A stretch of 64,000 nucleotides of DNA from CAZAYY01 sp964489525 (GCA_964489525.1 CAZAYY010000019.1:15829-79828), one strand, 5' to 3'; positions 26,013-35,669 are shown, numbered from the stretch's first letter. Numbers and translations are program-made. The notes: generated by a model from the letters alone, not told the origin.

Positions 26013-26750
26013 CTACAAACTCCCCCCATTTTTCCGGGATTGCCAGGCGCGCACGCCAAAGGGCAGGTATAGCAGCAGGCAGGTCAGGATGGCCAGCAGT
26101 TCGACAGGGATGATGTACCAGGGCCAGGCGGGCAGGATATCCAGCAGGCTGGCGGTTTCGGGTTTGTGCATGACAAACATGTAATTGCTGCCCAACGCAA
26201 GGTTGATGAAAAATACCGCCACCATGTACACATTCCCAATCCAAAACACCCGCCAGATGGAGCGCAGGGTGGGGTGCTTTTTCTCGACCACCACCAGGTA
26301 CAGCCCGGCCAGGATGATCCCGCCATGGCCCACAAAGGTTTGGATCGCCCGGAAATGCGGCAGGCCATAAATGCCGGCGTCCGGGGTCATCACGGTTTGG
26401 AAGGCCCCACCCACGCCCAGCAGATAGATAAACTCGTAAAAGCGGAAATCATCCGAGAGCAAAGTGTACATGGCCAAATACCCGGTTATACCGCAAAGGT
26501 GGAGGGGCAGCATGATATCTACGGACCAGGTTCCGTACACCACGTTCCAGATCTGCCACGAAAGCTCGCTCAGAATGAGGGTCCAGCCCAGGGTGCGCCG
26601 GAAGCGGCGGTGGTTTTCCGGGGTGGTTTTGGGCAGCCCATACACCACCCCCAGGCACAAGAAAAATAAAATCGAGAGAACCAGCAAATGACCCGCGCCA
26701 AAAAGCTCGAACGCCGGGCCGGTGTATTCGGGTGTAAAATAATTAAGCAT
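26013..26750 (-). CDS. TIGR02206 family (YwaF-like) integral membrane protein
   Basis: A 245-residue protein with about six to seven transmembrane helices. The MLPLHLCGITGYLA segment, SWQIWNVVYGTW, an internal TPDAGIYGLPHF and a terminal AWPWYIIPVELLA are characteristic of the TIGR02206/YwaF family. Function of the family is unknown. It is divergent from the MFS gene, with 87 bp between the starts. Confidence 0.85.
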   Translation of the reverse strand: MLNYFTPEYTGPAFELFGAGHLLVLSILFFLCLGVVYGLPKTTPENHRRFRRTLGWTLILSELSWQIWNVVYGTWSVDIMLPLHLCGITGYLAMYTLLSDDFRFYEFIYLLGVGGAFQTVMTPDAGIYGLPHFRAIQTFVGHGGIILAGLYLVVVEKKHPTLRSIWRVFWIGNVYMVAVFFINLALGSNYMFVMHKPETASLLDILPAWPWYIIPVELLAILTCLLLYLPFGVRAWQSRKNGGSL

Positions 26751-26837
26751 GGCTGTTCCTCGTCCATCGAAGAGCTGGGATTATGCCATGATTAACCCCA
26801 CTCCGGTTTTCCGGTTGCGAAAATAATGGAGAGAAGG

Positions 26838-28070
26838 ATGTCCCAATCCATAAAACCATTCCAAAACCTGCCGCGCAATCTTTGGGCGCTGACGGCTGGC
26901 TCTTTCTTGACGGATATTTCCAGCGAGATGATCGTTCACCTCATCCCGCTGTTCCTGGCCAATGTGCTTAAGGCTGGGACGGCGGCCATCGGGTTGATTG
27001 AAGGGGTGGCTGAGACCACTGCCAGCCTGCTCAAGATTGTTTCCGGACAGGTTTCGGACCGGTTGGGAACTCGCAAAGGGCTGGTGATTGCCGGCTACAG
27101 CCTTTCTACCTTTTCCAAGCCTTTCCTGGCGCTGGTAAACACCTGGCCTGGGGTGTTGGCGGTTCGTTTTTTTGAAAGGTTGGGCAAGGGGCTGCGCACT
27201 GCACCGCGTGACGCGCTGATTGCGGACTCGATTTCATCCGAACAACGCGGCCTGGCCTTTGGACTGCACCGCGCCGGAGATACGGCTGGGGCCACCCTGG
27301 GCCTGCTGGCTGCGCTTGTGGTGGTCTGGTTTGTTCAGCGGGACCAGACCACGCTGTCTGCTGGGACTTTCACCACCCTGGTCTGGCTCAGCCTGGTACC
27401 GGCGGCCCTGGCTGTGCTGGTGCTGGTGTTGGCTGTGCGTGAGAAAAAGCCCGCCTCTGCGACCGGTGCTGCCCCACTGCGCCTGGCCTGGGGCGATTTG
27501 GACCGGCGTTTCCGCTGGTTTTTGCTGGTTGTGGTGATTTTTACCTTCGGCAACACGTCTGATGCCTTTCTTGCACTGCGTGCCCAGGAGCGGGGTGCCA
27601 GTGTGGCAGGGGTTTTGGGGATGTTGGTGGTTTTTAACCTGGTCTACACCCTGGTGTCGATTCCGGCTTCGGCTTTGTCGGACCGGCTTGGCCGCCGCAG
27701 GGTGTTGTTGGCCGGTTGGTTGTTGTATGCCCTGGTGTATGCCGGGTTTGCCTTGGCGCAGTCTGCTGTCCATGTCTGGGTTTTGTACGGCCTGTACGGC
27801 ATCTATTATGGAATTTGTGAGGGCACAGCCAAAGCTCTGGTGGCTGACCTGGTGGCGCCATCCCAACGCGGCACGGCTTACGGCTGGTACAGCGGGGCCA
27901 TTGGGCTGGCAGCGCTGCCAGCGAATGTGCTGGCCGGCCTGCTCTGGCAGGGGATGGGCGGATGGGTGGGTTTTGGTCCGGCCGCGCCGTTTGTGTTTGG
28001 GGCGGGGATGGCTTTGCTCGCTGCGCTGATACTGTTATGGGTTTTGCCCGCCCGCACCCAGCCAGTGTAA
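26838..28070 (+). CDS. MFS transporter
   Basis: About 410 residues with twelve predicted helices. Motif A is seen as GQVSDRLGTRKGLVIAGY and again in the second half as ALSDRLGRRRVLLAGW, and RTAPRDALIADS is typical of a branch of MFS_1 carriers related to tetracycline/fosmidomycin-type exporters. GGAG six bases before ATG 26838 favours that start over ATG 26826. It overlaps the convergent flavoprotein gene by 36 bp. Substrate unknown. Confidence 0.87.
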   Translation: MSQSIKPFQNLPRNLWALTAGSFLTDISSEMIVHLIPLFLANVLKAGTAAIGLIEGVAETTASLLKIVSGQVSDRLGTRKGLVIAGYSLSTFSKPFLALVNTWPGVLAVRFFERLGKGLRTAPRDALIADSISSEQRGLAFGLHRAGDTAGATLGLLAALVVVWFVQRDQTTLSAGTFTTLVWLSLVPAALAVLVLVLAVREKKPASATGAAPLRLAWGDLDRRFRWFLLVVVIFTFGNTSDAFLALRAQERGASVAGVLGMLVVFNLVYTLVSIPASALSDRLGRRRVLLAGWLLYALVYAGFALAQSAVHVWVLYGLYGIYYGICEGTAKALVADLVAPSQRGTAYGWYSGAIGLAALPANVLAGLLWQGMGGWVGFGPAAPFVFGAGMALLAALILLWVLPARTQPV

Positions 28071-29285
28071 TACGCCCTGCCCGGCCCGGCGGCCGCTGGC
28101 AAAACAGGCGGTAAGCAGGTAGCCTCCGGTGGGGGCTTCCCAGTCTAACATTTCTCCGGCACAAAAAACACCGGGAATTTTCTTGAGCATCAAGAAGGCA
28201 TCTAGCTCTTCAAACAACACTCCTCCGGCGGTGCTGATCGCTTCGTCTATCGGGCGGGGTGCCTGCAGGCGCAGCGGCAGGCTTTTAATCGCCTGGGCCA
28301 GCCGGGCAGGGTCTGCCAGGGTTTGGGGCGGTGTGACCTCGCGCAGCAGTGCGGCTTTTACGCCTTTAAGATTCGCTTGTTTTTCCAGGTGGGAGGCCAG
28401 GGAGCGCGAGCCGCGGGCCTTGGCCAGCCGGGTGGCCAGGGCATCCAGGGTGTAGCCTGGGGCCAGGTCCAGCCGGATTTCTGCGCTGCCCTGTGCCGCG
28501 ATTGCATCCCGCAGGCGGGCCGAAGCCGCGTAGACCAGGCTGCCTTCGATGCCGTGCTGGGTGATAACGAACTCCCCTTGTTGCAAGAAAACCCCCTGGG
28601 CATCTTCAAACGAGAGGGTTACGGCCTTGACGGGCTGGCCTGCAAACCGGGTTCTGAGGTGTTCGCTCCAGCCGATGTCGAAACCGCAGTTGCTGGGTTT
28701 CAGGGGTGCAATCTGGACGCCTTTTTCTGCCAGCACGGGTACCCAGGCCGCATTGGAGCCGAGCCGGGCCCAGCTTCCCCCGCCCAGGGCCAAAACGACA
28801 GCCCCAGGGGAAACCCTTTTTTCGCCTTCTGGGGTTTCCAGGCGCAGCCTGCCTGCTTCGTCCCAGCCCAGCCAGCGGCTGCGCGGGTGAAAACGCACCC
28901 CGTTGGCTGCCAGCCGGGCCAGCCAGGCGCGCAGCAGCGGCGAGGCTTTCATCCCAACCGGAAAGACCCGCCCCGAACTGCCCACAAAGGTGTCGAACCC
29001 CAGGGCGGATACCCAGGCGCGCAGCGCTTCCGGGGGAAAATCCGCCAAAATTTTCTGAATTTCTGCCTGGCGCGGGCCAAATCGGCGGACAAATAGTTCA
29101 TAGGGTTCGGAATGGGTGATATTCAGCCCGCCTTTGCCAGCCATCAGGAACTTGCGCCCCAGGGTGGGCATGGCGTCGTACACATCTACCAAAACCCCGC
29201 TGGAAGCCATGACTTCAGCAGCCATCAGCCCGGCCGGCCCGCCGCCAATGACCACCACCGTTTGGGGTTGGTGGTCATCAGCCAT
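28035..29285 (-). CDS. HI0933/BaiN-like flavoprotein (TIGR03862 type)
   Basis: A 416-residue FAD-dependent oxidoreductase. The Rossmann motif VVVIGGGPAGLMAAE (10-24) binds FAD; GRKFLMAGKGGLNITHSEP is the hallmark of the HI0933/YhiN family; the C terminus has GVFCAGEMLDWEAPTGGYLL and a final TACFASGRRAG motif. Members reduce unsaturated substrates (BaiN acts on bile acids) but most are uncharacterised. The start overlaps the end of the upstream gene by 8 bp, so the two are one operon. Confidence 0.9.
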   Translation of the reverse strand: MADDHQPQTVVVIGGGPAGLMAAEVMASSGVLVDVYDAMPTLGRKFLMAGKGGLNITHSEPYELFVRRFGPRQAEIQKILADFPPEALRAWVSALGFDTFVGSSGRVFPVGMKASPLLRAWLARLAANGVRFHPRSRWLGWDEAGRLRLETPEGEKRVSPGAVVLALGGGSWARLGSNAAWVPVLAEKGVQIAPLKPSNCGFDIGWSEHLRTRFAGQPVKAVTLSFEDAQGVFLQQGEFVITQHGIEGSLVYAASARLRDAIAAQGSAEIRLDLAPGYTLDALATRLAKARGSRSLASHLEKQANLKGVKAALLREVTPPQTLADPARLAQAIKSLPLRLQAPRPIDEAISTAGGVLFEELDAFLMLKKIPGVFCAGEMLDWEAPTGGYLLTACFASGRRAGQGVLHWLGAGGQNP

Positions 29286-30078
29286 CTTTGCGTTCCGGTT
29301 GGTAGTGGCAGTTGCCGTTCCAGGCGCAGCGGCGGCAGGGGATGAAACAGCGTTTTTGGCTCAGGTCTTCCCCCAGCAGCAGCATAAATGTAAGCGATTT
29401 TGCTGGGACCATCATCAATGAGTCCATCAGGGTAACGCCAATGGCCTGGGCTGGAACCAGGTCGAAAATGGCTTGCTGGGCGGCCAGTTCCTGGTCGGCA
29501 GCGCTGAGGGAACTGACGCCGCCATCACCGGGCGCCCAGCGGATGGTTGAACGGTTGGCACTCAGGGCGGCTTCGGCAAGGCTGCCCAGGGCCGCTACGG
29601 AAAGTCCGCCTGCCTGGTCTAGCATGTAGCCTTGCAGGGGTTCATTCTCGGAAAAATGGCGGCGGGATTGGTTTTCGAGGCTTGATCCAATGGTGCAAAC
29701 GACCACAGCCAGCGCCTGTGCACCTGCCAGCCCGTTTTGGCCAAGCAGTTCGCCGGGCAGGCAGGCCGCGAGGGCGGCGGCAGGGTGGCCCGGTTGGTTG
29801 AGCCCTGTGGTGGGCAAAACAGCCCAGGCTGCACTTGGCTGGATGAGCTGCCCGGCTTCTTGAATGGCATCCGCCACAGCCCGTGCAACCGGGCCGGATG
29901 GGTCCCAGGTTTTGCGCCCGCCTGTACGCATCAGCAGGGGTACATCGGGCAGCACACGGCTGGGGGATAGGCGAAACGCCCCGGCCTGGCTGCCTGGCCA
30001 GGCCGGGATAGGGGTTTGTTCGATGATGCGGCTGTCCCCTGGCAGCGCGGGAAACACCAACGGGGAAAAATCCGCCAT
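29278..30078 (-). CDS. Standalone methionine-synthase-activation-domain-like protein with C-terminal Cys cluster
   Basis: A 266-residue soluble protein. The region RWAPGDGGVSSLSAADQ, then FDLVPAQAIGVTLMDSLMMVPAKSLTF, matches the pattern of the cobalamin-dependent methionine synthase activation domain (SPGYG, LF..L....IGV.LT.S.MM.P.KS). The C terminus holds four cysteines (RCFIPCRRCAWNGNC) as in standalone anaerobic activation-like proteins that handle corrinoids. No other methionine synthase piece is nearby. It overlaps the flavoprotein gene, so that flavoprotein could donate electrons; this is only context. Confidence 0.7.
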   Translation of the reverse strand: MADFSPLVFPALPGDSRIIEQTPIPAWPGSQAGAFRLSPSRVLPDVPLLMRTGGRKTWDPSGPVARAVADAIQEAGQLIQPSAAWAVLPTTGLNQPGHPAAALAACLPGELLGQNGLAGAQALAVVVCTIGSSLENQSRRHFSENEPLQGYMLDQAGGLSVAALGSLAEAALSANRSTIRWAPGDGGVSSLSAADQELAAQQAIFDLVPAQAIGVTLMDSLMMVPAKSLTFMLLLGEDLSQKRCFIPCRRCAWNGNCHYQPERKDG

Positions 30079-30088
30079 GGGCTGCCTC

Positions 30089-31810
30089 TTACTTGCTCAA
30101 CTGAATTACCACCCCGGTTTGCGGCGGGATGACTTCGAAGGGGGTGTAGCTGGCAAAACCGCCATTGGCGTTGATTTCGGGTGTTTTGAGCCCTTCCAGG
30201 CTGCCAAAAACCAGCTCGGCCTGCAAAGGTCCAGTGAATGGGCCGCTGGTCATGGTGATGTTGTAGTTATCCATGCGAACCTCCTGGGGGTGGACATTGA
30301 CCAAAACCAGGAAGGCTTCATCTTCGTTATAGCGCAGCATGGCAAACAGGCGGGCCGAGCCAGCATCGAGCAGCATGGTATCGCCTGTGCGCATGGCAGG
30401 GTGGGCGTTGCGCAGGGCGATCAGGCTGCGGTAGTGACTGAGCAGAGATTCGTTGTCTCGCGATTGGCGGGCGACATTGGATGTAATAAAATCGGTAGCG
30501 GGGGCATACCAGGGCAGGCCAGTGGTGAAGCCCACTTTGGCGCTGCCGGCATCCCACTGCATGGGTCGGCGCAGGTTTTCATCGGGTTTGATGCCCGTCA
30601 TCCCGATTTCTTCCCCATAGTAGATAAAGGGGACACCCGGAGAAGTGAGCATCAGGGTGGCTGCCAGTTTTGCCCGTTCCAGGGTGTCCAGTTGGGACAT
30701 GACCCGGTTCTGGTCGTGGTTGGTCAGGAAAACGCCATATTGACCTTTGGGGTAGCTGTCCAGCACGATTTGCATTTGATTATACAGCGGCACAGCCAAC
30801 GGCCCGCGCGCCGTGTCCAGGAAGGCTTCCGCAAGGTCGAATTCAAAGGCGATGTCCACTTCGTCGCCAACGTAGTCAATTACCAGTGGGGTGAGGGTCC
30901 AGGCTTCGCCAACCGTGAATGCGTGGGGGTCAACACTTTTGTAAAACTTAAAATATTCCTGCAGCCAGGTGTGGGTGGCCGGGGTGTTTTCCTGGGCGGG
31001 GCCGTCTTCAATAAAATGCCGGATGGCGTCCAACCGGAAGCCGTCCACGTTCATTTCTTCCAGCCAGAAGCGGGTGATGTCGTAAATTTCCTGGGTGACA
31101 GCGGGGTTTTCCAGGTTGAGATCGGGCATCTGGTCCCAAAAAACGGCGTAGTAGTAGCGGTTGTTGGAGGCTTTGATCCAGACTTTTTGCCCCCAAGGGC
31201 CTTTGAAACCGGGGTCTTCATCGCGCCAGACGTAATAATCGGTGTAGGGCGCTTCGCCCGAACGCGAGGCTTTAAACCAGGGGTGCTGGGTGCTGGTGTG
31301 GTTGAGCACCAGGTCAATGATGATGCGGATGCCGCGCTTGTGGGCTTCTTCTACCAGCCGCTGGAAATCTTCTTTCGTACCATATTCCCGGTCGGCCGCG
31401 TAGTAATCCACCACGTCGTAGCCGTGATAACTGGGCGATTCGGTGATGGGCATCAGCCAGAGGGCGTTGATGCCCAGGTCGTTGGTGGTGGTGGGGTCGC
31501 CGTCGTTCAGGTAGTCCAATTTTTCAACCAGGCCGTTGAAATCTCCTTTGCCATCGCCATTGCTGTCGTAGAAACTGCGCACAAAAATTTCATAAAAAAT
31601 GGCGTCGTTCCACCAGCCCTGTTCGGCGGGGATGATGGTTGGGGTGGGGGTTGGAACGTCGGTGGCGGTTGGGGCAGGGGTGTTGGTAGGCGCGGGCGGT
31701 TGGGTGGGGGCAGTGTTTGTTTGGGTTGGGGCTGGCGCGGCGGGTTGGCAGGCCGCCAGAACCGCCGCCACCAGGAAGATGCTGAGCAATGCCAGGAATT
31801 TCTTAATCAT
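30089..31810 (-). CDS. Secreted GH13 alpha-amylase-family lipoprotein
   Basis: A 573-residue glycoside hydrolase family 13 enzyme. Signal peptide with lipobox (VAAVLAAC), a Pro/Thr-rich linker of about 40 residues, then the TIM barrel with the conserved regions DLVLNHTS, DGFRLDAIRHF (nucleophile Asp), VGEAW (acid/base Glu) and TNHDQNR (third Asp). The order and the FYEIFVRSFYDSNGDG start resemble neopullulanase/oligo-1,6-glucosidase types. It is anchored outside the membrane and acts on alpha-glucans. ATG 31810 has AGGAGT upstream; a start at 31861 would add a non-leader sequence. Confidence 0.93.
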   Translation of the reverse strand: MIKKFLALLSIFLVAAVLAACQPAAPAPTQTNTAPTQPPAPTNTPAPTATDVPTPTPTIIPAEQGWWNDAIFYEIFVRSFYDSNGDGKGDFNGLVEKLDYLNDGDPTTTNDLGINALWLMPITESPSYHGYDVVDYYAADREYGTKEDFQRLVEEAHKRGIRIIIDLVLNHTSTQHPWFKASRSGEAPYTDYYVWRDEDPGFKGPWGQKVWIKASNNRYYYAVFWDQMPDLNLENPAVTQEIYDITRFWLEEMNVDGFRLDAIRHFIEDGPAQENTPATHTWLQEYFKFYKSVDPHAFTVGEAWTLTPLVIDYVGDEVDIAFEFDLAEAFLDTARGPLAVPLYNQMQIVLDSYPKGQYGVFLTNHDQNRVMSQLDTLERAKLAATLMLTSPGVPFIYYGEEIGMTGIKPDENLRRPMQWDAGSAKVGFTTGLPWYAPATDFITSNVARQSRDNESLLSHYRSLIALRNAHPAMRTGDTMLLDAGSARLFAMLRYNEDEAFLVLVNVHPQEVRMDNYNITMTSGPFTGPLQAELVFGSLEGLKTPEINANGGFASYTPFEVIPPQTGVVIQLSK

Positions 31811-31884
31811 ATGGACTCCTTTGTTCATCTCGCGAAACATGGCGGCCTGCAAAGGCCTCATGCTGCCGGGGGTGGTTTCAGGCT

Positions 31885-32337
31885 TTAATCCAGAGGTACA
31901 AATTCCCCTGGCGCTTCAGAATAAATCACATCGCGCCATTCAGACCATTCGCCATTGCGCAGCGAACGCACCTGCTTGTGCATCTGGTTGGGTGCATCCA
32001 GGGATAAAACCACTTCGTTGGCGGTGACGCCGCCTGCCGGGCCAACCACCTGTTCTTTGAAGAATATTTTGCCACCAGGCATGGGTTCGGCCGTGCCGTG
32101 GGTGTAAAACCTGGCGGTGGTGCAGTAAGTATACACCAGGGTTTGGGCCTCTTCATCCCAAAACAGCAGGGTTTCCCCGCCGTACACGCTGCCGCTCAGG
32201 GCGTGCAGGATGCGCAGGACATTCCCTTTGAGTGCGATTTCCCAACGGGCTGTATCGTAGAGGCCTTGGTCCGGGTTGAGCAGGGCTTTCCAGGTTTTGC
32301 CGGTGTAGGGGAGGAAAATTTCCAGGTTTGGGTTCAT
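31885..32337 (-). CDS. Hypothetical protein, lipocalin/DUF1579-like pattern
   Basis: A 150-residue soluble protein rich in beta strands with several Trp and aromatic residues (LPYTGKTWKALLN, TLLFWDEEAQTLVYTYCTTARFY). The pattern of ARWEIALKGNVLRI, then ETLLFWDE, resembles proteins that measure residual organic content in a small beta-barrel, but I do not recognise a family. It lies in the same direction as, and between, the cytochrome peroxidase fusion and the amylase. Confidence 0.65.
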   Translation of the reverse strand: MNPNLEIFLPYTGKTWKALLNPDQGLYDTARWEIALKGNVLRILHALSGSVYGGETLLFWDEEAQTLVYTYCTTARFYTHGTAEPMPGGKIFFKEQVVGPAGGVTANEVVLSLDAPNQMHKQVRSLRNGEWSEWRDVIYSEAPGEFVPLD

Positions 32338-32354
32338 GATTGGTCCAGGGGTGG

Positions 32355-35300
32355 TTAATTTCCGCCCACCGTCAGCCCGCTGGGCACGGATTTGGGGATG
32401 ACTGCCTGCAAATCCAGGGCGGATGGGGAGGTCAGGGCGTGTAAAAAGGCCATCAAATCTGCCAACTGCTCCGGGGTGAGGGTGGCTGGGGCAGGAACCT
32501 GGGATGCCGATTGCAAGACTGCTTCCAGGGTGGCCGGGTCTGTCTGGCAGGTGTCGCGCAGTTCAGGGATTAGTGGATTGGGGTCGTAGGCCAGTAAACC
32601 GTTTTGGGTGTCCAGGTGGTGCAGCACGGCGGCTTCGAGGGTGGTGAAGGCGCCATTGTGCATCCACGGGCCGGTAATGGCCACATTGCGCAGCGGCGGA
32701 GTGCGGAAAGCAAAGCGGTCGCAGGCATCCCCGGTTTCACGCGCCCGGCCGAGGTCCAGGGGTTCTTCGCGGCCTTTGCCAGGGCCAAGCTGCATGACGG
32801 CCAGGTTGTAAAATTTCTGGTCGGTCAGCAGGCCGGTGCTGTGGCAGGTGGCGCAGCCAGCTTCGCCATAAAAGAGCATTGCGCCTCGTTTTTGCGGCTC
32901 GCTCAGGGCGTCCAGGTCGCCGCGCATGTACAGGTCGAAGGGGCTGTCTTCAAAGGTGAACGTGGCAGCCTGATAAGCGGCCAGGGCGTTGGCGGCGTGT
33001 TGGAACCCCATTTCCTCGATCGGCGTGCCAGGGAAAGCGGCCTGGAACAGTACCACGTATCCGGGAATGGCGAGCAAACGATCCATGACCGCTTTCCAAA
33101 TTTTTCGTAATTCATAATCGCGAAACGCGACCAGTTCGTTGGGGTTGCCAAAGATATCGGTGTCGCCCCATTTGCCGCGCATTTCATCGCGTGAGGTGAT
33201 TGGGAACATGGCCTGGGCGGCCAGGATGCTGTCCAGGCCGGCGGGGAGGCGGTCGCTGGCCGGGTTGATGAACCCGCTTTGTGGTTCACCCATCAGGCGG
33301 CCGTCCCAAAACATCACAGTCCATTCTGGGTACCCCAGGTTAAATACCGGTGGGGCGTTGCGCGGGACAAAATCGCGCTTGATACCCAGTTTTCGCTCAG
33401 GACCCAGACCGCCGTTTGCACTGCCTGTGCCTACAGGTAGGGAAAGCCCATCGCCCGTGGCCAAAAGGGGGTGGTGACAGGTGGCGCAGGAGGTGTCGCG
33501 GTTGCCCGAAAGCTCCGGGTCCCAAAAGAGCGCCTCGCCCAGGGTGACCAGGGGTTGGGTAAAGGTAGGTGCGGTTAAGGGTTGGACGCCCGCCGCAGCC
33601 ATGCGTTGGCCCAGTTGGGCATCCAGGCTGGCTGGTTCGGCGGGGACTGTGGTCATGGAAAGCCCGCCTGAGATTCCAATGGCTGCGGCTAGAACCAAAA
33701 CGCCTGCCCCAACCAGCCAGGCCCAGGTGCGCCGGGGGGTTGGGGCAGCGCTGCCCGCCGGAAGGGGGGCGGGTAGGGTTTGCGATTGGGATTGCCGCGC
33801 CTGACCGACCCAGGCAGCCAGGCTGATGATCCCGGCGGAAACCAGGACCAGTGCCAGCGCCATCCGCCCGGATTGGGCTGGCACTGCCGCTGCAGATGGC
33901 AGCGCCGCTGTGGTTGGTTTATTCGTTGGATGGGGGAAGGATTCGAGCATACTTACCCCAGGCTGCCCGGCTGGGCTTTCAGGGTAGGTGATTTGGTAGC
34001 GCTGGTTGGGTGAAAGGTCAGTCACCTGTTGGGTAAGGCCATTGGGCCAGCGGACGGTAATTGAAAGTGCTGACTGTGGGCCGGTTTGCGCATCCGGTGC
34101 CCCGAGGCCAAAATACAGCGCCAGTTCGTTGCCTGCTCCCAGGCTGGCACCAGCAATGATTTCTTGCATTTGCTGGCTGCCATCGGGCATGTGCAGGGTG
34201 ACCCGTGCGCCCACGGCATCGCGGTTAACCGGGCCGCCGCCCACCAGTTCCAGGGCAAGCCATTGGGCCTGGTTGGCCGGGTATTGTTCGCCCAATGTGT
34301 TGCGATACAGCCGGTAGCCTTCGTCAATGTTGCCCACGACGAGGTCTACCCAGCCGTCTTTGTCATAATCGGCGTAGGCCACACCCAGACTCATGCGGGG
34401 TTCCGCCACGCCGGTGCTGCAGGCAATTTCGGTGAAAGTGCCATCACCATTGTTGCGGAACAGCGGGTTGGCGGCGATGTCGCGGTTGTTGGTGGTGTTG
34501 GCTACTGCCAGGTAGAGGTCTTGCCAGCCGTCGTTGTCGTAGTCAAAGAACACCGTCCCCCAGCCGATGCCCAGCGGATATTCTACCCCGGCTTCTTTTT
34601 CCACCGGTTTGAACGTGCCATCGCCCTGGTTTTGGAGCAGCTTCATCGGTCCGGCGTTGGAGAAGTAGAAATCGAAGTCGCCATCCCGGTCGTAGTCGCC
34701 CGTAGCGAGGCCCATGCCAAAGACTTTAATGGCTGCCCCGACCTCGCGCGAAACCTCTTTAAAGCACCATTCGCCGCATCCTGGGCCGTCGTTGCGCCAG
34801 AGTTTGTTGCCGATGGGGTGGATGAATTCATCGTTAATCAGGTAAATGTCCGGGTCGCCATCGTTATCGTAATCGGTGAAGCTGGCCACAAAGCCTGAGC
34901 CGGTGACCCCGGTTCCCAATAGGCGGCTGACATCCGTAAAGGTGCCATCGCCATTGTTGCGGTAGAGTTTATCAAAATCGCCTTCAGAGGGGCGGCCGCA
35001 GTCGGGGTAGCAGGCCCAGTTGGCTACGTATAAATCCAGGAAGCCGTCCTGGTTATAGTCGCCCCAGGATGCGGTTTTACCATTGCTTTTATCGCCCACA
35101 CCTGCAGCGGCGGTGACATCTTCAAAGCCCTGGCCCTGCAGGTTGCGATAGAGGCGGTTTTCGCCCCAGTTGACTACGTACAGGTCGCTCCAGCCGTCGT
35201 TGTCATAGTCAATAAAAATGGCCCCGCCGCTGTACACGCTGGCGAGCGCCACCTGGGTGGAAAATTCTGAGATTTCAAAGGTCCCGTCGCCCCGGCTGTG

Positions 35301-35567
35301 GTAGAGGGTGTTGGGTCCGTAGGGGTCGGTGACGTAAAGGTCTACCCAGCCGTCATTGTCATAGTCGCCCCAGGCCTGGCCAATGGCCATTTCCATTTCC
35401 GGGACGCGGTTGTTGGTGATGCCAGCCGGGCGGCTGACATCCTGGAAGATGTCCTGGACGAGGACTGCTGGGGCCGTGCTGGCCTCAACTGGTTGGGGGT
35501 CTGCCTGGAATAAGACCAGCCCGGCCAGTAAAAACAGCATGATTGGGAGCAAACCGGCTTTTTTCAT
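32355..35567 (-). CDS. FG-GAP/UnbV (CRTAC1-like) protein fused to a di-haem cytochrome c peroxidase
   Basis: A 1070-residue exported fusion. Order: signal peptide, about seven FG-GAP/VCBS calcium-binding repeats (GDYDNDGWVDLYV and relatives, about 40-425), an ASPIC/UnbV domain (GARVTLHMPDGSQQ through ITVRWPNGLTQQ, about 455-515), two transmembrane segments (about 569-588 and 614-637), then a MauG/CcpA-type peroxidase with CATCH haem motifs at about 694-698 and 905-909 and GPWMHNGAFTTLEAAVLHHL. Topology places both ends outside. The peroxidase should use c-haems to reduce peroxide or oxidise a partner. ATG 35567 is chosen because the hydrophobic leader starts there; GTG 35585 is an alternative. 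Confidence 0.9.
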   Translation of the reverse strand: MKKAGLLPIMLFLLAGLVLFQADPQPVEASTAPAVLVQDIFQDVSRPAGITNNRVPEMEMAIGQAWGDYDNDGWVDLYVTDPYGPNTLYHSRGDGTFEISEFSTQVALASVYSGGAIFIDYDNDGWSDLYVVNWGENRLYRNLQGQGFEDVTAAAGVGDKSNGKTASWGDYNQDGFLDLYVANWACYPDCGRPSEGDFDKLYRNNGDGTFTDVSRLLGTGVTGSGFVASFTDYDNDGDPDIYLINDEFIHPIGNKLWRNDGPGCGEWCFKEVSREVGAAIKVFGMGLATGDYDRDGDFDFYFSNAGPMKLLQNQGDGTFKPVEKEAGVEYPLGIGWGTVFFDYDNDGWQDLYLAVANTTNNRDIAANPLFRNNGDGTFTEIACSTGVAEPRMSLGVAYADYDKDGWVDLVVGNIDEGYRLYRNTLGEQYPANQAQWLALELVGGGPVNRDAVGARVTLHMPDGSQQMQEIIAGASLGAGNELALYFGLGAPDAQTGPQSALSITVRWPNGLTQQVTDLSPNQRYQITYPESPAGQPGVSMLESFPHPTNKPTTAALPSAAAVPAQSGRMALALVLVSAGIISLAAWVGQARQSQSQTLPAPLPAGSAAPTPRRTWAWLVGAGVLVLAAAIGISGGLSMTTVPAEPASLDAQLGQRMAAAGVQPLTAPTFTQPLVTLGEALFWDPELSGNRDTSCATCHHPLLATGDGLSLPVGTGSANGGLGPERKLGIKRDFVPRNAPPVFNLGYPEWTVMFWDGRLMGEPQSGFINPASDRLPAGLDSILAAQAMFPITSRDEMRGKWGDTDIFGNPNELVAFRDYELRKIWKAVMDRLLAIPGYVVLFQAAFPGTPIEEMGFQHAANALAAYQAATFTFEDSPFDLYMRGDLDALSEPQKRGAMLFYGEAGCATCHSTGLLTDQKFYNLAVMQLGPGKGREEPLDLGRARETGDACDRFAFRTPPLRNVAITGPWMHNGAFTTLEAAVLHHLDTQNGLLAYDPNPLIPELRDTCQTDPATLEAVLQSASQVPAPATLTPEQLADLMAFLHALTSPSALDLQAVIPKSVPSGLTVGGN

Positions 35568-35669
35568 AATTGGATATTTTAACACCTTCCTGTGGAGAGA
35601 ACATTAATTCATATTAGAACCAATCGAGATGGCTGGCATTGGCCAGCATCATGCCAGCCCTCCTGCCCT

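Noticed and set aside
31620..31760. Tandem GGTTGGGG-like repeats as a CRISPR or VNTR
   Set aside because: They encode the Pro/Thr/Ala linker of the amylase lipoprotein; no spacers.
29864..31888. 674-residue open frame on the plus strand
   Set aside because: Entirely antisense to the alpha-amylase and neighbouring genes, low-complexity Gly/Val/Phe composition, no family motif, no ribosome site. A GC-bias shadow.
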